Positions 16,374 to 25,432 of a stretch of 64,000 nucleotides of DNA are shown here, one piece after another. The notes under the pieces are model-generated. The model worked only from the letters and a program-made list of their open reading frames with translations. It was not told where the DNA came from and did not search any database. The translations under genes were made by a program, and so were the position numbers. The stretch covers positions 124,001 through 188,000 of the forward strand of contig JAQBPX010000019.1 in the NCBI GenBank assembly GCA_028287305.1, given 5' to 3'. The stretch comes from Gemmatimonadota bacterium. GTDB taxonomy: Bacteria > Gemmatimonadota > Gemmatimonadetes > Gemmatimonadales > Gemmatimonadaceae. The first letter of the stretch is position 1. Each line of letters opens with the position of its first letter.

Positions 16374-17671
16374 CGGAGCCAGCCCTGCGTTTCACCGGCG
16401 CGCTGTCGCAGCTCTCGCCCTCGGCGCGACGCGCGCTGTTCGATCGATCGACGAGCGCCAACGTCGCGGTGCGCGTGGACACGGCCCGGGTGATCGAGGA
16501 GGTGCGCACCGGTGGCGACGAGGCGCTGCGGGCGCTCGCGTCGAAGTTCGACGGCGTGCGGCTCGATGAGCTGGAAGTCCCTCGCGCGCGCTGGCAGGCG
16601 GCGCTCGACGCCACGCCGGCCCCGTTGCGTCGCGCGCTCGAGCGCGCCCGCGACAACATCGCGTCGGTGCATCGCGCCTTCCTGCCGCAGGCTGCGGAGA
16701 CCTCGCCGGAAGACGGGATCGTGGTCGGGCGTCGTCCCGACCCGCTGGATCGCGTGGGTGTGTACGCGCCGGGGGGGCGTGCGTCGTATCCCAGCAGCGT
16801 GTTGATGGGCGCGGTGCCCGCTCGCGTGGCGGGCGTGCGCGAGGTGGTGGTCTGCTCGCCCCCGTCGGGCACGGGAGCGCCGTCACCGATCGTGCTGGCG
16901 GCGGCAGCGATCGCGGAGGCCGACCGCGTGTTCGCGATCGGCGGCGCGGGCGCGATTGCGGCAATGGCCTTCGGCACGGAGAGCGTGCCACGCGTGGATC
17001 GCATCGTCGGGCCGGGCAACGCCTACGTGGCGGAAGCCAAGCTGCAGCTCGCGGGCGCCGTGGCGATCGATGCGCCCGCGGGCCCGAGTGAGCTCCTCGT
17101 GATCGCCGATGCGTCATCGGACGCTCGCGTGATCGCGCGTGAGCTGGTGGCACAGGCGGAGCACGACCCGCTGGCGTGCTGCGTGGTGGTCGTGATCGGT
17201 GAAGAACTGGAGGTGGGCATCGTCGAGGCGATCGCCAGCGCCGCCGCCACGCAGCCGCGGCGCGAGATCATCGCGGAGGCGCTGCGCAATGCGGGCGGCG
17301 TGCTGTCGGCGCGAGATGAGGACGAGGCGCTGGCATTCGCGTGTGACTACGCGCCGGAGCACCTGCTCTTGCTCACGGGCGATGCCGACCGCCTGCGTTC
17401 TCGCGTGCGCAATGCTGGAACGATCTTCGTGGGAGCATCGAGCTCGGTGGCGTTCGGCGACTACATGACGGGCGCGAATCACGTGCTCCCCACCGGCGGC
17501 CTGGCGCGTTCCTACTCGGGGCTCTCCGTGCTCGACTTCGTGCGCTGGACCACGTGGCAGCGCGTGACGCCGGACGCGGCCGCGCGACTCGCTGCCGACG
17601 TCGCGGTGTTCGCGATGTCAGAGGGATTGGCGGGGCACGCCTCCGCCGCCTCGGCGTGGGGGACTCGATGA
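16370..17671 (+). CDS. hisD: Histidinol dehydrogenase
   Basis: A 433-residue zinc enzyme oxidising histidinol to histidine through the aldehyde in two NAD-dependent steps. Conserved landmarks are YAPGGRASYPSSVLM, the GPGNAYVAEAK loop, PAGPSELLVIAD, the AQAEHDPLA segment with the catalytic histidine, and GANHVLPTGG with a zinc-site histidine. ATG 16370 overlaps the hisG stop, and its own stop overlaps hisC. Confidence 0.95.
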   Translation: MTEPALRFTGALSQLSPSARRALFDRSTSANVAVRVDTARVIEEVRTGGDEALRALASKFDGVRLDELEVPRARWQAALDATPAPLRRALERARDNIASVHRAFLPQAAETSPEDGIVVGRRPDPLDRVGVYAPGGRASYPSSVLMGAVPARVAGVREVVVCSPPSGTGAPSPIVLAAAAIAEADRVFAIGGAGAIAAMAFGTESVPRVDRIVGPGNAYVAEAKLQLAGAVAIDAPAGPSELLVIADASSDARVIARELVAQAEHDPLACCVVVVIGEELEVGIVEAIASAAATQPRREIIAEALRNAGGVLSARDEDEALAFACDYAPEHLLLLTGDADRLRSRVRNAGTIFVGASSSVAFGDYMTGANHVLPTGGLARSYSGLSVLDFVRWTTWQRVTPDAAARLAADVAVFAMSEGLAGHASAASAWGTR

Positions 17672-18705
17672 CGCTCCGGGCGCGCGATGGGGTCGCGGAG
17701 TTGCCGCTCTACTCGGGTGGTGACGCGTGCGCCGTGGACCTGAGCGACAACACCAACCTGTGGGGAGCACCGCCGGGCACGTCGCGCGCATTCGCTGGCG
17801 CAGCGGCGCGAGTGGCGCGCTATCCGAGCGCCGGTGCGGCGGAGCTGTGCGCGGAGGTCGCGCGCTATGCTGGCGTGACGCCACCGATGGTGGTCGCGGG
17901 CTGCGGATCCGATGACGTGATCGACTCGGCGTTCCGGGCGTTCGGCACGCCCGGCTCCTGCGTCGCGTACGTCGAGCCCACGTTCAGCATGGTGCCAGTG
18001 TTGGCGCGGACCAACGGGCTGCGTCCCGTTGCCGTGGCCCACGACGACGACGCCGAGCGACTGCTCGCGAGCCTGCGCGCCAGCGATCCGTCTATCGTGT
18101 ACCTCTGCTCCCCCAACAATCCCACCGGCTCCGCGCTGCCTCGCGCATTCGTGGAGCGCGTGCTCGAATCGATCGACGCACTCGTGATCCTGGACGAGGC
18201 GTACGGGGAATTCACGACGTCGTTCGGCTTCGAGCTGGTGCGCACCTCCGATCGCCTGCTCGTGACCCGCACCTTCTCGAAGGCGTTCGGGCTCGCGGGG
18301 CTGCGCGTGGGTTATGGAGTGGGCGCCGCGTCCGTCGCAGGCACCGTGGCTCGCGCGCGTGGCCCTTACAAGGTGGGCGGAGTCGCCGAGCAGGTGGCGC
18401 TTGCAGCGATGCGCGACGACGTGAGCTGGATGCGCGAGCATGCGAGGCTGGCGATCGAGGAGCGCGAGTGGCTCGCGGCGCAGCTGGTGAATCGCGGCTT
18501 CGAGACGATGCCGAGCGAGGCGAACTTCGTGCTGCTGCCACTCGCCGGCGCGCCTGGCGTGGCGACGGCGCTCCGGTCATGCGGAATCGGCGTGAGGGCG
18601 TTCAGCGCGCTGCCGGGCATCGGCGACGCACTGCGCATCACCGCCGGGCCGCGCCCGATGCTGGAGGCGCTGCTCTCCGCATTCGACAAGGTGGTGCGCC
18701 CGTGA
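17668..18705 (+). CDS. hisC: Histidinol-phosphate aminotransferase
   Basis: A 345-residue fold-type-I PLP aminotransferase. LCSPNNPTG, ILDEAYGEF and the PLP lysine in TFSKAFGLAGLRVGY are all present. It starts with ATG overlapping the hisD stop by four bases and ends overlapping the GTG of hisH. A role in aromatic amino-acid transamination is possible in principle, but the operon position makes histidine synthesis the clear assignment. Confidence 0.94.
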   Translation: MTLRARDGVAELPLYSGGDACAVDLSDNTNLWGAPPGTSRAFAGAAARVARYPSAGAAELCAEVARYAGVTPPMVVAGCGSDDVIDSAFRAFGTPGSCVAYVEPTFSMVPVLARTNGLRPVAVAHDDDAERLLASLRASDPSIVYLCSPNNPTGSALPRAFVERVLESIDALVILDEAYGEFTTSFGFELVRTSDRLLVTRTFSKAFGLAGLRVGYGVGAASVAGTVARARGPYKVGGVAEQVALAAMRDDVSWMREHARLAIEEREWLAAQLVNRGFETMPSEANFVLLPLAGAPGVATALRSCGIGVRAFSALPGIGDALRITAGPRPMLEALLSAFDKVVRP

Positions 18706-19301
18706 GGCTGACGATCTTCGATTACGGCGCGGGCAACCTGCACTCGCTCGCCAAGGCGCTCGTGATGCCGGGCGTCGAGCTCGCCATCGAGACCAATCCA
18801 TCACGGGCGGTGGAGGAGACGGATGCGCTCATCCTCCCCGGCGTGGGCGCCTTCGGCCTTGCCGCCGAGCGCCTGGCGCGTGGCCGCGACGTGATGCTCG
18901 CCGCGCTCCAGGGCGGGTTGCCATGCCTCGGCATCTGCCTCGGCATGCAGCTGCTGTTCGACGGGAGCGAGGAGGGCGCCGGCACGGGCATCGGACTGGT
19001 GCCGGGGCGCGTGCGGCGGCTACGCGCCGAGCGGGTTCCGCAGATGGGCTGGAATTCGCTGGAGGGAGTGCGGGGCGAGCCGCTGCTCGCGCGCGCGGGG
19101 CTCGACACTGTCTATTACGCCAATGGATTCGTCGGCGAGCCGCTCGACAGCTCGGTCGTCACGGCATGGAGCACGCACGAGGAGGACCGGTTTCCGGCGG
19201 CGGTGCGCATCGGGAGCGTGGTCGGCGTGCAGTTCCATCCCGAGAAGAGCTCGGCCCCCGGCGTCCGCTTCATGCATGAATTCCTGAAGGAGCTCTTATG
19301 A
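18702..19301 (+). CDS. hisH: Imidazole glycerol phosphate synthase, glutaminase subunit
   Basis: A 199-residue class-I glutamine amidotransferase. The catalytic triad is visible: C79 in LGICLGMQ, and H179 and E181 in VQFHPEKS. It feeds ammonia through a channel to HisF. It starts with GTG at 18702, overlapping the hisC stop as GTGA. HisF is encoded three genes downstream, so partners are made from one transcript. Confidence 0.95.
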   Translation: MRLTIFDYGAGNLHSLAKALVMPGVELAIETNPSRAVEETDALILPGVGAFGLAAERLARGRDVMLAALQGGLPCLGICLGMQLLFDGSEEGAGTGIGLVPGRVRRLRAERVPQMGWNSLEGVRGEPLLARAGLDTVYYANGFVGEPLDSSVVTAWSTHEEDRFPAAVRIGSVVGVQFHPEKSSAPGVRFMHEFLKELL

Positions 19302-20011
19302 TCGCGATTCCCGCGGTGGACCTGCGCGAGGGCGCCTGCGTCCAGCTGGTAGGCGGAGACCTGGCGCAGGAGCGCATTCGGCTCGACGATCCCGTGGAGG
19401 TGGCGCGGGGCTGGGAACGCGAGGGATTTTCCATGCTGCACGTGGTGGACCTCGACGCAGCGCTCGGCCGCGGCGACAACGCGCGCGTCGTGCGCGAGCT
19501 GATCCGCAACGGCGACCTGCCGATCCAGCTCGGCGGCGGCATCCGGTCCAGCGACCAGGTGGAGGAGTGGCTCGAGGAGGGCGTGACGCGAATCGTCGTC
19601 GGCACGCGCGCGCTCGAGGACCCGGACTGGCTGGCCGAGATCGCGACGGCGCATCCGGGGTCGATCGTGCTGGCCGCCGATGTGCGTGAGCGTCGCGTGG
19701 TCACGCGTGGGTGGGTGCACACGCTGCCCGTGGACATCCTCGACCTCGTGCGCGACCTCGAGGGGCTGCCGCTGGCGGCCATCCTGGTTACGGCCGTGCA
19801 CATGGAAGGGAAGATGGAAGGCACCGACCTCACCCTGATCGAGGACGTGTGCGATGCCTCGCCGGTCCCGGTCATCGCCTCGGGCGGGATCGGTGGCGTG
19901 CAGGACCTCCGGGCACTCGAGCATCGTGGCGCCTCGGCCGCGGTGATCGGCATGGCCCTCTACACCGGCGCCATCGACGCGCGCGCCGTCGCGCAGGAAT
20001 TTTCCGAATGA
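19298..20011 (+). CDS. hisA: ProFAR isomerase
   Basis: A 237-residue (beta/alpha)8 barrel carrying out the Amadori isomerisation of ProFAR to PRFAR. The catalytic aspartate of strand 1 (IPAVDLREG), the phosphate-binding IQLGGGIRS and the C-terminal VIASGGIGG fit HisA and distinguish it from HisF. The start overlaps the hisH stop; the end overlaps hisB. Confidence 0.94.
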   Translation: MIAIPAVDLREGACVQLVGGDLAQERIRLDDPVEVARGWEREGFSMLHVVDLDAALGRGDNARVVRELIRNGDLPIQLGGGIRSSDQVEEWLEEGVTRIVVGTRALEDPDWLAEIATAHPGSIVLAADVRERRVVTRGWVHTLPVDILDLVRDLEGLPLAAILVTAVHMEGKMEGTDLTLIEDVCDASPVPVIASGGIGGVQDLRALEHRGASAAVIGMALYTGAIDARAVAQEFSE

Positions 20012-20547
20012 CCCGACTGATCCGCGAGACGCGCGAGACGCGCGTGCGACTGGAGCTGGTGAGCGACGCCGCCGTAACGCGCATCGACACCTCCATCCCA
20101 TTTCTAGACCACATGCTCACCACCCTCTCGCGCTATGCAGGCGTGGGAATCGTGATCGAGGCGCAGGGTGACCTCCGTCATCACCTGCTGGAGGACGTGG
20201 CGATCACGCTCGGCGCGGCGATCGGTGGGCACGCGCCCGAGGCCTGCGCGCGCTTCGGTGATCGCACCGTGCCCATGGATGACGCGCTGGTGCACTGCGC
20301 GCTGGATCTCGGCGGCCGCGTGTGGTACGAGGGGCCGCTCCCGAGTGACCTGTACGATCACTTCTTCCGCTCGGTCGCGGAGAACGCGAAGGCCACGCTG
20401 CACCTGCGCGTGCTGCGCGGCCGCGACCGGCATCACGTGGTGGAGGCGGCGTTCAAGGCATTCGGCCTCGCGTTGCGCGACGCACTCGTGGTCGGCGATG
20501 GCGTGTTCAGCACGAAGGGCGCGGTGATGCTTCAGGAGGAGTCATAG
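20008..20547 (+). CDS. hisB: Imidazoleglycerol-phosphate dehydratase
   Basis: A 179-residue monofunctional IGPD with manganese-binding histidine motifs: FLDHML near the start, DLRHHLLEDVAITLG, and later DHFF and RHHVVEAAFKA. It lacks the N-terminal phosphatase domain of enterobacterial HisB, so a separate histidinol-phosphate phosphatase is required; the IMPase-type gene downstream fills that role. Its place between hisA and hisF is a less common order. Confidence 0.95.
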   Translation: MTRLIRETRETRVRLELVSDAAVTRIDTSIPFLDHMLTTLSRYAGVGIVIEAQGDLRHHLLEDVAITLGAAIGGHAPEACARFGDRTVPMDDALVHCALDLGGRVWYEGPLPSDLYDHFFRSVAENAKATLHLRVLRGRDRHHVVEAAFKAFGLALRDALVVGDGVFSTKGAVMLQEES

Positions 20548-20550
20548 CAC

Positions 20551-21315
20551 ATGCTCACGCGACGGCTGGTGGTGTGCCTGGACGTGAAGGGCGGGCGCGT
20601 GGTGAAGGGCGTGCAGTTCGAGGCATTGCGCGACGTAGGCGACCCCGTGGCCCTCGCCACTCACTACGAGGCCGAGGGAGCGGACGAGGTGACCTTCCTC
20701 GACATCTCGGCGACCTCCGAGGAGCGCGCGACCGTGTTCACCCTGCTCGAGCGCACGGCGGAGCGGCTGTTCGTGCCGCTGACGCTCGGTGGCGGCGTGC
20801 GGTCGGTGGACGACGTGGGACGCGCACTGCGCGCGGGAGCCGACAAGGTGAGCATCAACTCGGCTGCCGTTGCCGACCCGGCGCTGCTCACGCGCGCCGC
20901 CGAGCGATTCGGGGCGCAATGCGTGGTGGCTAGTATCGATGCGCGTCGCGACGGTACGGGGTGGCGCGTCTTCACTCGCGGAGGGCGCGCGCCCACGGGG
21001 CTCGATGCGGTCGAGTGGGCCGCGGAATGCGCGCGGCGTGGCGCGGGAGAAATCCTCCTCACGAGCATCGATCGCGACGGCGCGCGCAACGGCTATGACC
21101 TGGAGCTCACGCGTGCGGTATCGGCGCGCGTCTCCGTTCCGGTGGTCGCGTCGGGTGGCGCGGGCTCGCCGGAGCACGTGCGAAGCGTGCTGGTGGACGG
21201 TGGCGCCGACGCGGCGCTCGTCGCGGGAATCCTGCACGACGGAGTGACCACGGTGCGCGCGATCAAGCAGCTGCTGGCCGATGAGAGTCTTCCTGTGCGC
21301 CAGGTGGCGGCATGA
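20551..21315 (+). CDS. hisF: Imidazole glycerol phosphate synthase, cyclase subunit
   Basis: A 254-residue barrel subunit converting PRFAR and ammonia to IGP and AICAR. The catalytic acids are in CLDVKGGRVVKG (strand 1) and SIDRDGARNGYD (strand 5); phosphate sites LTLGGGVRS and VASGGAGS match the family. A 3-base gap follows hisB, and the stop overlaps the phosphatase start (ATGA). Confidence 0.95.
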   Translation: MLTRRLVVCLDVKGGRVVKGVQFEALRDVGDPVALATHYEAEGADEVTFLDISATSEERATVFTLLERTAERLFVPLTLGGGVRSVDDVGRALRAGADKVSINSAAVADPALLTRAAERFGAQCVVASIDARRDGTGWRVFTRGGRAPTGLDAVEWAAECARRGAGEILLTSIDRDGARNGYDLELTRAVSARVSVPVVASGGAGSPEHVRSVLVDGGADAALVAGILHDGVTTVRAIKQLLADESLPVRQVAA

Positions 21316-22094
21316 GCAGCGACGCGTTGACGGGAGGATTGCTCCTCGAGGCCATGAGCACTGTGGCGAAGATCGCGGGCGATGCGGCGCTCCGGCACTT
21401 TCGCAGTGCCCTTGCGGTGGAGGTGAAGGGAGATGGCTCTCCAGTCACCCTCGCCGATCGTGAGGCCGAGCGTGCAGTGCGCGACTGGGTCGAGTCGAAA
21501 TTTCCGGAGGATGGCGTGCTGGGTGAGGAGTTCGGCGAAGATCGGGCCGGCGCGAAGCGCCGCTGGATCATCGACCCGATCGACGGCACGAAGACCTTCC
21601 TGAAGGGAGTGCCCCTCTGGGGATCGCTGATCGCGCTCTGCGAAGGGAACGAGGTGCTCGCGGGCGCCGCATACTATCCCGCGGTCGGCGAGCTGGTAGT
21701 GGCCGCGCCGGGCGAGGGTGCGTGGTGGAATGGCGCACGTTGCTCGGTGTCCACGGTGGCCGACATGGACGAGGCCACGGTGTGCACCACCGACGAGCGC
21801 TTCGAGGCGCATCCGCCGCGCCGTGAGGGTTGGGAGTCGCTGGCGGATCACGCGCAGATGAGCCGCAGCTGGGGAGATTGTTACGGCTACCTGCTCGTGG
21901 CCACGGGGCGCGCCGAGGTGATGGTGGATCCCGTGCTCTCGCCCTGGGACGCGGCCGCGCTGCTGCCGGTGATCGAGGAAGCAGGCGGTCGGTTCACCGA
22001 CTGGCACGGCAACCGGACGGCATTCGGCGGCAGCGCCATCGCGACCAATGCCGCACTGGCAACGCGCGCGCGCGAGCTGCTCGGGAGCCGCTGA
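21312..22094 (+). CDS. hisN: Histidinol-phosphatase, inositol-monophosphatase family
   Basis: A 260-residue Mg-dependent phosphatase with the family signatures [31 protein letters not shown] and the C-terminal [17 protein letters not shown]. Inositol-monophosphatase-like enzymes replace the HisB or HisK phosphatases in many bacteria as HisN. Its location inside the his operon, coupled on both sides, is strong support for dephosphorylating histidinol phosphate. Confidence 0.9.
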   Translation: MSSDALTGGLLLEAMSTVAKIAGDAALRHFRSALAVEVKGDGSPVTLADREAERAVRDWVESKFPEDGVLGEEFGEDRAGAKRRWIIDPIDGTKTFLKGVPLWGSLIALCEGNEVLAGAAYYPAVGELVVAAPGEGAWWNGARCSVSTVADMDEATVCTTDERFEAHPPRREGWESLADHAQMSRSWGDCYGYLLVATGRAEVMVDPVLSPWDAAALLPVIEEAGGRFTDWHGNRTAFGGSAIATNAALATRARELLGSR

Positions 22095-22702
22095 TGCTGG
22101 ACGTGTCGCAGGTGAACTTCGAGAAGGGCGGCGGACTCGCGACGGTCGTGGCGCAGGATGCCCGCACTGGCGCCGTGCTCATGGTGGCACACACCGACCG
22201 TGAGGCGCTCGAGCGCACCATCTCCAGTGGAGAGATGCACTATCGCTCGCGGTCGCGCGGGCCCTGGCACAAGGGCGCGACCAGCGGCAACACGCAGCGG
22301 GTTGTGTCGCTGTCGCTCGACTGCGACGGCGACGCGATCCTCGCTCGCGTCGAGCCGAGAGGACCGGCCTGCCACACGGGCAGCGTGTCCTGCTTCGGTC
22401 CGGACGCACTGGACGTGGAGGAGCTCTCGCGCCTGGCGGCGACGATCGACGCACGCGCCGCGGAGCAGGGCAGTGACGGATACACCAGGAAGCTGCTGGC
22501 CGACCGCAACCTGCGCCTCAAGAAGCTTGGCGAGGAGACGGCCGAGCTCGTGGTGGCGCTATCCGATCGCGACACCGCGCGCGCCGCCGAAGAGGGCGCG
22601 GACCTGTTCTATCACGTGCTCGTCGCGCTGCGCGCCGAGGGCGTGACCCTTGGCGACGTGCGCGCGGTGCTGGCGGCTAGAAGCGCGAAAGCAGGTCGGT
22701 AG
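22094..22702 (+). CDS. hisIE: Bifunctional phosphoribosyl-AMP cyclohydrolase / ATP pyrophosphohydrolase
   Basis: A 202-residue fusion catalysing steps 2 and 3. The N-terminal cyclohydrolase half (about 1-110) has the [15 protein letters not shown] segment and the zinc cysteine motif [12 protein letters not shown]. The C-terminal pyrophosphatase half (about 118-202) has the acidic helix [14 protein letters not shown]. The start overlaps the hisN stop by one base (TGATG). It is the last gene of the operon; its 3' end overlaps the convergent peptidase gene by 26 bases. Confidence 0.95.
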   Translation: MLDVSQVNFEKGGGLATVVAQDARTGAVLMVAHTDREALERTISSGEMHYRSRSRGPWHKGATSGNTQRVVSLSLDCDGDAILARVEPRGPACHTGSVSCFGPDALDVEELSRLAATIDARAAEQGSDGYTRKLLADRNLRLKKLGEETAELVVALSDRDTARAAEEGADLFYHVLVALRAEGVTLGDVRAVLAARSAKAGR

Positions 22703-24011
22703 GAACGAGCTTCGTGTCGCCCACGTAGGCGAAGCGCATGTCGCGCATGTAGCGCTGCGCCACGCGTCGCACGTCCTCGGGCGACACGCGCCGCAGCGCA
22801 TCCTCGAAGCTCGTGGCCGTCGAGACCTTGCCGGTGAACAGGTACGAGCGGGCGAGGAAGTTCGCCTGGTCGCCGTTCGTCTCGTTCTTCATGAAGTAAT
22901 CGGTGAGGAACTGGAGCACGAGCTGCCGCAGTCCCTCCTCCTCCACGAGCTCCGACTGCAGGCGCTGGATCTCGGTGCGGATCACCACCATCGCCTCCCG
23001 CGGCGCCACGGTGGTGATGAAGATTCCACCCACGCCGATGGCGCGCTCGAGGAAGGGTGCTTCCACCGAGTACGTGAGGTTGCGCTTGGAGCGCACCTCC
23101 GTGAAGAGCCGCCCCCCCAGGATCGCACTCGCGACGCGCATTGCGTCGTAGTCGTGCGTTCCCGCGCGCGGGCCCACGAAGTAGCCGAGCACGTAGTTCG
23201 TGGGAAGCGACTGTCGCTCGATCGCGAGGCGCCCCGGCAATGGCGTGAGGTCCTTCTGTTGCGACCACGCGTACGTGCCCGCGGGCAGGGTCGCCAGCGT
23301 GCCCTGCACCAGGCGCGTGACCGTCGCCCGATCCACGTTGCCCACCACCACGAGCAGCATGCGGGACTTCACCATCTGCCCCTGCTGGTACGCGCGCAAT
23401 TCTCCCCGTGTGATGGATGCGAGCGAGCGCTCGGTGCCGGTGGGGTCGAGCGCGTACGGATGGCCGGCGAACAGCAGGCTGTCGGCCAGCGACTCCACCT
23501 CGGCGTCGGGTGCGGTGCGCGACTGGCGCGCGCCCGCGAGCAGCTGCGAGCGCACGAGCTCCACTTCCATGCTGTCGAGCGTCGGGTTCATCAGGCGGTC
23601 CGCGAACACGGACCAGCTCGAGTCGAGCGTGTTGCGCAGCGCGCGAAGCCCGAACACCGTCCAGTCCACGCCCGGGCCGATCTCGATGGCGCCGCCCGTC
23701 TGCGCGATGGCAAGGCGCGCCTTCTCGCCGGGATACTTGCGCGTGCCGCGCTCCGTCGCGGCGAGCAACAGCACCTCGATGCCCTGCGTCTGCTCGGTGA
23801 GCTGGCGGGTGCCGCCGAGCAGGTAGAGGTTCGCGGCCACCACGTCGTTGGCGGAGTTGCGGCGCAGTAGCACCTTCACCCCACCCACGTCGAACTCGGT
23901 GGTGGTGGTGTCACTCGCCCGCTGCGCAGACAGCGGATGAACCGCGGCCGATGCGAGCAGCGTGGCGATGCCCAGCGCGAGCGCGGCCGAGCGGGACCGG
24001 AGGCGCATCAT
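22677..24011 (-). CDS. M16-family peptidase homologue, inactive subunit
   Basis: A 444-residue secreted protein with a signal peptide ([14 protein letters not shown]..., cleavage near SAQ at about residue 29). It has the M16 two-domain fold, but the zinc motif HxxEH is missing: the matching helix reads [14 protein letters not shown]. The C-terminal half keeps the substrate-binding Arg/Tyr-type segment [10 protein letters not shown]. In bacterial M16 pairs one subunit carries zinc and the other shapes the chamber; this is the second kind. Its start overlaps the active subunit's stop as ATGA. Confidence 0.85.
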   Translation of the reverse strand: MMRLRSRSAALALGIATLLASAAVHPLSAQRASDTTTTEFDVGGVKVLLRRNSANDVVAANLYLLGGTRQLTEQTQGIEVLLLAATERGTRKYPGEKARLAIAQTGGAIEIGPGVDWTVFGLRALRNTLDSSWSVFADRLMNPTLDSMEVELVRSQLLAGARQSRTAPDAEVESLADSLLFAGHPYALDPTGTERSLASITRGELRAYQQGQMVKSRMLLVVVGNVDRATVTRLVQGTLATLPAGTYAWSQQKDLTPLPGRLAIERQSLPTNYVLGYFVGPRAGTHDYDAMRVASAILGGRLFTEVRSKRNLTYSVEAPFLERAIGVGGIFITTVAPREAMVVIRTEIQRLQSELVEEEGLRQLVLQFLTDYFMKNETNGDQANFLARSYLFTGKVSTATSFEDALRRVSPEDVRRVAQRYMRDMRFAYVGDTKLVPTDLLSRF

Positions 24012-25432
24012 GGCGTGATCCTCGGCAGCAGGTCGGCGGGAACGAGGCGGAGCGCCTGGTGCGCATCTGCCGGCAGCATCACGCCGACCACGCGAGGCTT
24101 CCCGATGATGTACGTGCGAGCGTAGCGGCGCAGGTCCTCCGCCGACTGCCTCGCCATGGTGTCCACGTAGCCGTAGTAGTACTCGAGGCCCGTCACGGCC
24201 CACCAGAAGCCCACGAGGTGCGCGAAGCCGGAGGCGCGCTCGAGCCCGAACATCGTGCCGGCAATGCGCTGCTGCCTCGCCGTCTCCAGCTCCGCCTCGC
24301 TGAAGTAGCCGGGCTCGGTGACGTGGCGCAGCTCTTCCTCGAGCGCTGCCATCGCCTGCTTGAGGCGCGCGGGATCGGCCTGTCCCGAGATCGTGATCGG
24401 TCCGACTTCATTGAGCGTGTAGTAGTTCACGCCGACCGCCTGCCAGAGTCCGGAGTCCACGAGTTTGCGCTGGAAGCGCGACGTCGGCTGGTTCAGCACG
24501 TCGGAAAAGACGTCGGCGGCATATGTCGCGGCCACGTCACCGCGGGCGCGCGGCCCCTGCCACTGCATCATCATGAACGCGCCCCCGATGGGCTCGTCCA
24601 CGATCAGCGCGGTATCGCGCCTCAGCGGCGGCACCGGAGGGATGGCGCCGGCCGGAAAGGGCTCCGATCCACGATCCCATTTCGAGAAGAGGCGACGTGC
24701 GAGCGCAAACGCGCTGTCGGAGGACACGGCCCCGGCGATGATGAGCGCGGTGTTGTTCGGGATGTAGTACTTCCGCTGGATGGTGCGCATCTGGTCCGGC
24801 GTGGTGCGCAGGATCACCGCGCGCTCGCCGAGCGGGTTCTTGCGGCTCCATGCCGTGCTCCAGAGGGCCAGGCCCATGGTCCGGTTGAAGCGGAAGAACG
24901 GGCTGCTCTCCTTCTGGTCGTACTCGCCGATCACCACCTGCCGCTCCCGCTCCAGTTCGTCGCGCAGGAAGAGCGGGTTCATCAGCGCGTCGGCCAGGAA
25001 GCGCATGCCGGGCGCCACGCTGTCGGCGGGCACGGTGAGGTAATAGTTGACGCGCTCCTCCTCCGTGGTGCCATTGAACACGGCGCCCAGCTCCGACGCG
25101 CGCGAGACGAAGGCGTCCGGCTCGGGATACGAGGTGTTCGCCTTGAAGAACATGTGCTCGTAGAGGTGCGCCAGCCCCTCGAACGTCGAGTCCTGGGTGA
25201 AGGAGCCGTTCCGGACGTTCGCCTCGATGGTCACGAGCGGCACGCCGAAGTTCTCGACGGCGATCACCTCGAGCCCGTTCGGCAGCACGAGGCGCTTGAC
25301 CCGTCGTTCCAGCTCGGCGCGCTGGGCGAGGAGCGGGGTCGCCAGCGCCAGTGCGACGAAGGCCACTCCCGTGGCCTGCACGATCCGGCGTAGCGCGCGC
25401 GCACGCCCCGGTGTTTCATTTCTGCGCATCAT
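24008..25432 (-). CDS. M16-family zinc peptidase, active subunit
   Basis: A 474-residue secreted peptidase: signal peptide ending near residue 36 (PLLAQ), then the N-terminal domain with the inverted zinc motif HLYEH (H89, E92, H93) and a downstream glutamate-rich helix (ELERERQVVIGEYDQ) for the third ligand. It should degrade peptides in the periplasm as a heterodimer with the coupled downstream gene. A second in-frame ATG lies three bases in (25429). The start shares the CATG tetramer with the murB start on the other strand. Confidence 0.87.
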   Translation of the reverse strand: MMRRNETPGRARALRRIVQATGVAFVALALATPLLAQRAELERRVKRLVLPNGLEVIAVENFGVPLVTIEANVRNGSFTQDSTFEGLAHLYEHMFFKANTSYPEPDAFVSRASELGAVFNGTTEEERVNYYLTVPADSVAPGMRFLADALMNPLFLRDELERERQVVIGEYDQKESSPFFRFNRTMGLALWSTAWSRKNPLGERAVILRTTPDQMRTIQRKYYIPNNTALIIAGAVSSDSAFALARRLFSKWDRGSEPFPAGAIPPVPPLRRDTALIVDEPIGGAFMMMQWQGPRARGDVAATYAADVFSDVLNQPTSRFQRKLVDSGLWQAVGVNYYTLNEVGPITISGQADPARLKQAMAALEEELRHVTEPGYFSEAELETARQQRIAGTMFGLERASGFAHLVGFWWAVTGLEYYYGYVDTMARQSAEDLRRYARTYIIGKPRVVGVMLPADAHQALRLVPADLLPRITP

